Source of the DNA: JAYWIG01 sp043789035 | GTDB lineage: Bacteria > Pseudomonadota > Gammaproteobacteria > Burkholderiales > Burkholderiaceae_E | Assembly (NCBI GenBank): GCA_043789035.1 | Contig: JAYWIG010000044.1 | Location: forward strand, 1-18,477 | Reading direction: 5' to 3' | DNA: 18,477 bases | Part shown: positions 13,981 to 18,477 of the stretch, one piece after another | Position numbering within the stretch: position 1 is the stretch's first letter | Layout of the letters: each line of letters opens with the position of its first letter | Position numbers and translations under genes: made by a program | The notes under the pieces: model-generated | What the model was told of the DNA's origin: nothing | The model's database searches: none | The model's input: the letters and a program-made list of their open reading frames with translations, nothing else

Positions 13981-14247
13981 TCAAACCCCAGCCACCAATA
14001 CCGGTTGTACTTCAAGTACGTCGCCATCGTTCACTTTACCTGCGAGCGAATCCCCCGGGTTGAGTACCTGCCCCGTGGTGGTGTTGACCAAGCTGTAATC
14101 AGTATCTGTAGGTAACACCCAATTGTCAACGGCCGATTGCAACACATCGCTGCCGATTTTGTTGTTACCAAGTTCGAGGTTGGCAACTCGGGTATGGTCC
14201 GCTGTGCGGAGGGTTACTTTGATCTCTTTAGTGGTTAGTTTACTCAT
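13981..14247 (-). CDS. YukD-like ubiquitin-like modifier
   Basis: An 88-residue beta-grasp protein. I start it at ATG 14247, which has GGAA about 7 bases upstream; an in-frame ATG at 14259 would add only MELS. The strand order and the segments KEIKVTLRTADHTRVANLEL, VLPTDTDYSLVNTTTGQVL, and NPGDSLAGKVNDGDVLEVQP resemble YukD/EsaB-type ubiquitin-like domains. It lies between the E1 and E2 genes, which is decisive for its role as the conjugated modifier. The C-terminus reads QPVLVAGV. Conjugated modifiers normally expose a terminal Gly, often Gly-Gly; here one Val follows Ala-Gly, so the precursor may need trimming by the adjacent JAMM protease. No Lys lies near the tail. The protein is cytosolic and very likely abundant if the strong ribosome site is a guide (inference). 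Confidence 0.88.
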   Translation of the reverse strand: MSKLTTKEIKVTLRTADHTRVANLELGNNKIGSDVLQSAVDNWVLPTDTDYSLVNTTTGQVLNPGDSLAGKVNDGDVLEVQPVLVAGV

Positions 14248-14265
14248 AGAAAGTTCCATCTATTT

Positions 14266-15462
14266 CTAAAGGTTAGTGGGTAGTAAATCGAAGCAGATAT
14301 CTCCTTGCATAAGCCATGCGCAATCAGGTTTTTTTTCTTCGAAATGCTTTTTAAAATCGTCGGTGTTGAGAGTTTCTCGTACATCGATACTGATAGTTTC
14401 ATTAAGACAATGATTGCAATGCAAAATTGCATCTGTTTGTTCCCGTGCTCGAGTACCCAATAATGCTTTCAATCGAGGGGTGTTATTCTCGTTAGCATTG
14501 CAACGGGTGCAATGGCAATCGACTATTAAGGCATCCGATAGGTAAATACTCTGCTCTGGTCGTTCATTAACCTTCTTTACTAAATCAGGCCCTCGTAAAG
14601 ACTGGGCGTTTACCAAACCTAACTTGGAATGAAGACCACAACCAAAGCAACTACGCTCGTTGCTGGCGCGTAGCAAATGGGTTCGTGAGATTGATGGGGT
14701 TACTGTATCGAAGAACACGCGCTGTGCAATAGTAGTTTTATAGCTGCCTAACAGATCGTTTGATTTAGTTGCAGGGTTCGATGCATGCATGTAGCGCAGC
14801 AACTCGCTAGTCGCTAAAGCGCCGACTGCGCTGGCTGTGATCGCAGTTGTCGGTACGGTGCGTGTTAATAGAGCTGCACGCTGCAAGCCGCCGCATGAGT
14901 AGCGCTGCGCTTCGCGCTCGAAAACCGATTCTGGCAGATTGCAGACATAACATGCTGTTTGCCCAGCGTTAATAGATAAATTGCACGGAAACAACTCCAC
15001 CACCGCATTGCGACTATCGATGGCCGTGTTAATCCAAGGCGTATTGGTGAGCAGTGCCATGTCGTTTATTCTTAAGCGAGCCGCAATGTTGTCGACTGCC
15101 GCAATAACAATGTGGTAGTAGGCAAATTGCTGCAACGATAAAGTTCTATCGATGGGACCTGCAAAAGCTCGCATGCGAGTGCTCGGGTGCAATTCAGTGG
15201 CTCGATTGACGACTGCTTGGGCTTTGTTCAGCCCTATGTCAGCTTCGCGCAAAAAAACTGATCGAGTTAGGTTTGACAATTCAGTCGTATCAAAGTCATA
15301 CACGTCGATATTGCCCACACCGATGAGCAATAAATTCTTAATAACTTCATTGCCAATGGCTCCAGCACCCACAATGCCAACGCGAAGGCTTGAAACTAGT
15401 TCTTGCGAGAAGCCAGGGATTAGGCGATGGCGTGCGTAGCGATCGTTCCTGAGAGGTTGCAT
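14266..15462 (-). CDS. E1-like ubiquitin-activating enzyme (ThiF/MoeB fold) with extra C-terminal Cys domain
   Basis: A 398-residue protein. Residues about 1-275 are a ThiF/MoeB/E1 adenylation domain: the nucleotide loop GIVGAGAIGNEV (32-37 region), VYDFDTTELSNLTRSVF with Asp58, Asn64 and Arg67, Lys80, and Asp124 in AAVDN. Two Cys pairs, ACYVC (171/174) and CFGC (272/275), fit the structural zinc site of MoeB. Cys190 in RYSCGG lies where the E1 catalytic Cys is expected, so thioester transfer to the E2 looks possible. The C-terminal part (about 276-398) has a second cluster, CHC-TRC (316, 318, 321) and CNHC (349, 352), and no counterpart I know; it may bind the E2 or modifier. It starts 3 bases after the RING-like gene stop. 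Confidence 0.94.
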   Translation of the reverse strand: MQPLRNDRYARHRLIPGFSQELVSSLRVGIVGAGAIGNEVIKNLLLIGVGNIDVYDFDTTELSNLTRSVFLREADIGLNKAQAVVNRATELHPSTRMRAFAGPIDRTLSLQQFAYYHIVIAAVDNIAARLRINDMALLTNTPWINTAIDSRNAVVELFPCNLSINAGQTACYVCNLPESVFEREAQRYSCGGLQRAALLTRTVPTTAITASAVGALATSELLRYMHASNPATKSNDLLGSYKTTIAQRVFFDTVTPSISRTHLLRASNERSCFGCGLHSKLGLVNAQSLRGPDLVKKVNERPEQSIYLSDALIVDCHCTRCNANENNTPRLKALLGTRAREQTDAILHCNHCLNETISIDVRETLNTDDFKKHFEEKKPDCAWLMQGDICFDLLPTNL

Positions 15463-15465
15463 TCG

Positions 15466-15852
15466 TTAATCGTCCGTGAACGTGACTACCCCACGGACTT
15501 TGGTCGCGCACTGTATACAAGCGCCGCCGTTATCGTTGTCTAACGCAGTAACACTTGAATGGTTGTATAGGCTTTGGCAGTTTACACATCGCCATACTTT
15601 TCCGCGGACGTTAATAGGTGCACCGGTTAAGGCATCGCAAACTGCGCTCACGCTACTTTTCGACATCACATAGATGTCATTGATTGCGGAAGATTCGGGT
15701 TCGGGATGGGTTGCGGCAGAGAAGGGGGTTGGCCGGCGTGGACGAAACGTTTTTCGCTCGTGACTATTTTCTCTCTGGTTCTGATGTGATAGCCAGCGTG
15801 CTAGGCCAATCCCAGCGAGTAGTACTAACAAAATTCCTATCAAACGTGGCAT
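15466..15852 (-). CDS. Membrane-anchored RING/treble-clef-like protein, candidate E3
   Basis: A 128-residue protein leading the ubiquitin-like operon. Residues 4-20 are one hydrophobic segment (LIGILLVLLAGIGLARW), a membrane anchor; the basic linker after it (RRPTPF region) favours a cytosolic tail. The C-terminal 60 residues hold metal ligands spaced like a prokaryotic RING or related treble clef: Cys72 in AVCDALTGAPI, CVNC (89/92), His98 in LYNH, and CIQC (112/115) after a Gly-Gly. One zinc site (89/92 with 112/115) is complete. The other keeps only Cys72 and His98, so the cross-brace is degenerate, as in one-zinc or U-box-like forms. A simple zinc ribbon is the alternative. AAAGGGAAAAA precedes the start. 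Position next to E1, E2 and JAMM genes supports an E3 or membrane-recruiting role (inference). Confidence 0.78.
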   Translation of the reverse strand: MPRLIGILLVLLAGIGLARWLSHQNQRENSHERKTFRPRRPTPFSAATHPEPESSAINDIYVMSKSSVSAVCDALTGAPINVRGKVWRCVNCQSLYNHSSVTALDNDNGGACIQCATKVRGVVTFTDD

Positions 15853-15964
15853 TTTTTCCCTTTGAACGAATGTGTTACCTTCGACCGAAGCTAGGTCTAC
15901 AGTAACTTAACGGATAGCAATGCTTTTCAGACGACATTCGATGCTTAAAACTTAGAGACAATCT
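15853..15964. promoter_or_regulatory. Divergent promoter region of the ubiquitin-like operon
   Basis: These 112 bases separate the ubiquitin-like operon (minus) from the 511-residue gene (plus), so promoters for both must be here. On the plus strand TTACCT (15875-15880) and TACAGT (15898-15903) are 17 bases apart and form a weak sigma-70-like pair. TTCG-AC-CGAA (about 15881-15889) is a tiny inverted repeat inside it. On the minus strand I see a ribosome site but no convincing -35/-10. Assignment of boxes is tentative. Confidence 0.35.
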
Positions 15965-17500
15965 ATGCCCATACAGTCTAAAGAAAATGCCGGGATTGGT
16001 ATTGTTTTTCCACTACAAAGTGATGGTAAACGTTCAAGTACAGTAGTAGGCACCGACATCGTTTCTGCTGCTCTTGAACCATTGAACCCAACATGGGCGC
16101 AGGCAGCGAAATCGGAAAACCATTGGCGTCGTAACTATCCGGAGCATTTTTACCGCCTAGTTGAAGGTGGTCTGAAGAATGAAGGTTTGGCTATTTCAAG
16201 TGCCCAAGCGGCATTGAAGACAGCTTGGGATAAGTTCAGCTTCGCATCTGCGTCAGGTTCTGGCGCTGAAACTAGCTTGCAAGATGCTTTTCAGTCTCGG
16301 CCTCGTTCTAGTGATTTGCAAACGCGAGTTATTCAAGGCGAGGCAAACTCGGCACCATCGGCCTGGCGTGTTCCTTATAAAGGCACTTTTCTTGAAGGTC
16401 AATCTTTGGCCGATGTAGTTAGTAGTTGGCGCGATCGTAACATCATGGAGCCTAGCGCCGCTAGTGCTTTGCTAGCCTGTGCTGCACATCCAGAATGGTT
16501 CGATTTGTCGGATCGCAACCTTGTGTTGTTGGGTGCGGGTAGCGAAGCGGGGCCGTTTTCGTGGCTGTTGAACTGGCGAGCTAATATTTATGCGGTTGAT
16601 CTTCCTCGGCCTCAGATTTGGGAACGCATTGCCCGTTTGTCGAAGGTAGGCAATGGCCGAGTATTTATTCCAGAAAATGCAGCTGGCTTAGGTGTGAATT
16701 TAACCGAGAATCCACAATCAATCGCCGCATGGTTGAATAGTTTTAACTTGCCGATGGATATCGCTGCGCATGCATATGCCGATGGCGAACGGCATGTCAG
16801 AGTAGTGATGGCTTGCGATTTTGTTCAGCAATCGGTACTTGATCACGGAAAATTGATAGGTGTTAATTCATCGTTAGCTTTTATGGCCACACCGACCGAT
16901 ACCTTTGCTGTTCCAGAAGCATCTGCGTTGGTTTCTCAAGCAGCCTATGCGGCTCGCCCGCTCATGTCGAGAGGTTTGCAAAGATCTTTGCGATTAGCCA
17001 GCGGGGAACGATTCTTTCAACCAAATATTGAATCGTTAGTTTCAAGCGATTCATCGCTTGGCGGTATAAAACGCTTTGGCATTGCCGATAGCCTAGTGCT
17101 GGAGCAAGGGCCAAACTATGCTTTGGCAAAACGGTTACAGCAATGGCGGGCTATTGTTGCTCGCTCCCAAGGTGTGCGTGTTTCGTTGAATGTTGCGCCT
17201 TCGACAACTACTTCATCCGTGGTGAAGAACCCGGCATTAGCGGCAGGCTTTGCAGGTGCCGATACTTTCGGTATGGAAGTGTTCGAACCCGAAACCACCA
17301 ACGCGTTGATGGCCGCAATGTGGGTGCATGATTTACGAAACCCGGAAAGTTCAGCCAACCCCTCGTTGAGATTAGATCATCCATACGAATTGTTTATGCA
17401 AGGAGCGAACCATGGCGGCTTATGGACCTGTGCTTATCGACCACGAAGTGCGCTTCCTTTTGCAGCCGCTTTGGGCTGGGTAAGGAGTAAAACTCAATAA
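15965..17500 (+). CDS. Conserved-looking 511-residue protein with Rossmann-like core, unknown function
   Basis: A 511-residue cytosolic protein (no signal or membrane segment) that I cannot assign. Residues about 185-215 form a nucleotide-binding-like start: NLVLLGAGSEAGPFSWLLNW followed by a second strand IYAVDLPRP ending in an acidic residue. This pattern occurs in NAD(P)- or SAM-binding Rossmann folds; GAGSEAG is a good Gly-rich loop. Later helices and strands (RHVRVVMACDFVQQSVLDHG; KRFGIADSLVLEQGPNYALA; TFGMEVFEPETTNALMAAMW) are evenly spaced and well formed, suggesting a compact enzyme rather than a repeat protein. A SAM-dependent methyltransferase-like or dehydrogenase-like role is possible but not shown. 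GAGA about 10 bases upstream supports ATG 15965. It reads away from the ubiquitin-like operon and overlaps the pirin start by one base. Confidence 0.8.
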   Translation: MPIQSKENAGIGIVFPLQSDGKRSSTVVGTDIVSAALEPLNPTWAQAAKSENHWRRNYPEHFYRLVEGGLKNEGLAISSAQAALKTAWDKFSFASASGSGAETSLQDAFQSRPRSSDLQTRVIQGEANSAPSAWRVPYKGTFLEGQSLADVVSSWRDRNIMEPSAASALLACAAHPEWFDLSDRNLVLLGAGSEAGPFSWLLNWRANIYAVDLPRPQIWERIARLSKVGNGRVFIPENAAGLGVNLTENPQSIAAWLNSFNLPMDIAAHAYADGERHVRVVMACDFVQQSVLDHGKLIGVNSSLAFMATPTDTFAVPEASALVSQAAYAARPLMSRGLQRSLRLASGERFFQPNIESLVSSDSSLGGIKRFGIADSLVLEQGPNYALAKRLQQWRAIVARSQGVRVSLNVAPSTTTSSVVKNPALAAGFAGADTFGMEVFEPETTNALMAAMWVHDLRNPESSANPSLRLDHPYELFMQGANHGGLWTCAYRPRSALPFAAALGWVRSKTQ

Positions 17501-18477
17501 TGGAAAATGATTCAATGAAAGCTAATCCGATACTTCATGCCCAAGCGCTAGGCTTTCCTTGGGCAACCCAGGATCCATTTCTTTTTTGCGCCTATCACGA
17601 TGACGCATACCCTGCAGGCAATGCCCAAATGGGGCCGGATGCTTCTCTGCGTGGGCGCGACATGGGCCAAGACTTTAGCCGTAAAGATGGTTGGAGTATG
17701 TATCACGGTACAGAGGTCCCCGGTTTTCCTAGCCATCCACATCGAGGCTTCGAGACTGTGACGATTGTACGTAAAGGTTTGATTGATCATTCCGATTCGC
17801 TAGGTGCCGCGGCTCGTTTTGGTGGCGGCGATGTGCAGTGGTTAACAGCGGGTAAAGGTGTTGTGCATTCGGAGATGTTTCCGTTACTAAATAGAACTGA
17901 AGAAAACCCCCTAGAGTTGTTCCAAATTTGGTTGAACTTGCCCGCTAAAAATAAAATGGTTGAACCCCACTTTACAATGATGTGGAGAGATCAAATTCCT
18001 TTCATTTCATTGGTTGATGTGGATGGGAAAATCACATCGATAAGCGTTGTTGCTGGTGAATTTAGTTCGCAAGGTAACGAGGCCAAAGCGCTATCACCGC
18101 CACCAGATTCTTGGGCGACTCAAGCCGACGCCGACGTGGCGATTTGGACCATAAAAATGCAAGCGGGTGCGCGCTACACGTTACCCAAAGCGAATGGCGA
18201 TAGGGCAGCGCGACGGCTGTATTTCTTCAAAGGCGATTCATTATTGATCGCAGGACAAAAGCTAGCCGCACATGCAGTTTTAGATCTTGATGCATCGCAG
18301 TCAGTGGAAATTATCAATGGCGATGTAGAGTCTGAGTTTCTGATGTTGCAGGGCAAACCGATTGCTGAACCAGTGGCCCAACATGGCCCATTTGTGATGA
18401 ACACGCAGCAAGAAATTCGTCAAGCGATGAACGATTATCAACAGACACAATTTGGCGGTTGGCCTTGGCCTGATGAT
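17500..18477 (+). CDS. Pirin-family cupin protein, 3' end outside window
   Basis: The frame is open from ATG 17500 to the last base, 326 codons, and ends in GGWPWPDD, a few residues short of a normal pirin C-terminus. The ATG overlaps the previous stop (TAATG), with AAGGAG 12 bases upstream; an in-frame ATG at 17515 is the alternative. The metal ligands of pirin are present in the N-terminal cupin: His79 and His81 in FPSHPHRGFETVT, His123 and Glu125 in GKGVVHSEM, around WLTAGKG. Bacterial pirins bind Fe(II); some oxidise quercetin, others modulate pyruvate metabolism or stress responses. The C-terminal cupin (about residue 190 on) is also recognisable. It is coupled to the 511-residue gene, so the two probably act together, but nothing visible links them to the ubiquitin-like operon except divergence. 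Confidence 0.93.
   Translation, partial: MENDSMKANPILHAQALGFPWATQDPFLFCAYHDDAYPAGNAQMGPDASLRGRDMGQDFSRKDGWSMYHGTEVPGFPSHPHRGFETVTIVRKGLIDHSDSLGAAARFGGGDVQWLTAGKGVVHSEMFPLLNRTEENPLELFQIWLNLPAKNKMVEPHFTMMWRDQIPFISLVDVDGKITSISVVAGEFSSQGNEAKALSPPPDSWATQADADVAIWTIKMQAGARYTLPKANGDRAARRLYFFKGDSLLIAGQKLAAHAVLDLDASQSVEIINGDVESEFLMLQGKPIAEPVAQHGPFVMNTQQEIRQAMNDYQQTQFGGWPWPDD

Noticed and set aside
13977..14027. Longer E2 start reaching into the Ubl gene
   Set aside because: The added 17 residues are read over the Ubl C-terminus in another frame, and ATG 13976 gives a compact UBC fold directly after the Ubl stop.
1..18477. CRISPR arrays, tRNA or rRNA genes, insertion sequences, transposases, integrases
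   Set aside because: No repeat-spacer pattern, clover-leaf-like segment, terminal inverted repeats or transposase/integrase motifs were seen by eye on either strand.

Overview
The window looks like a betaproteobacterial chromosome, most likely order Burkholderiales. A tripartite-tricarboxylate (Bug/TctC-type) binding protein, a 2-hydroxychromene-2-carboxylate isomerase, a Cus/Cop-like copper cluster with a copper oxidase of a type I associate with that order, and a moderate base composition all fit. This placement is inferred from gene content; there is no rRNA or tRNA in the window.

Layout. (1) 1-1707, plus strand: the end of an isocitrate lyase/PEP mutase-family enzyme, then a periplasmic Bug-type binding protein. 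(2) 1713-3039, minus strand: a DsbA-fold isomerase and, upstream of it in the same unit, a frameshifted short-chain dehydrogenase. (3) 3094-4041: a membrane-anchored alpha/beta hydrolase. (4) 4083-8500, plus strand: a six-gene envelope copper-handling cluster (Cys-rich secreted protein, His-tailed secreted protein, TolC-family lipoprotein, Tat-exported two-domain multicopper oxidase, Spy/CpxP-like lipoprotein, CusF-like copper chaperone that has lost its signal peptide). (5) 8554-10411: an atypical NAD-binding epimerase-like protein divergent from a LysR regulator. (6) 10401-11567, minus strand: a secreted unknown, a DUF3253 protein, and the relic of a MazF toxin. (7) 11673-15852, minus strand: a tightly packed operon of a membrane-anchored RING/treble-clef-like protein, an E1-like enzyme, a YukD-like ubiquitin-like protein, a ubiquitin-conjugating E2, a JAMM-type deconjugase, and a PQQ-type sugar dehydrogenase whose start overlaps the JAMM stop. 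(8) 15965-18477, plus strand, divergent from that operon: a 511-residue conserved-looking unknown with a Rossmann-like core, then a pirin that runs off the window end.

The notable system is region 7. It holds every class of component expected of a eukaryote-like ubiquitin pathway: modifier, E1, E2, candidate E3 and isopeptidase. Catalytic motifs are intact in E1, E2 and the JAMM protein. Such bacterial operons with YukD-like modifiers and RING proteins were predicted by comparative genomics (Aravind group), and related Bil operons act in phage defence. The details here are less ordinary: a modifier ending Ala-Gly-Val, an E2 with a C-terminal zinc ribbon, an E1 with a second Cys cluster, a degenerate RING on a membrane anchor, and translational coupling to an exported sugar dehydrogenase. 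Gene decay is also visible: one frameshifted dehydrogenase, one dead toxin, and a copper chaperone without its export signal.
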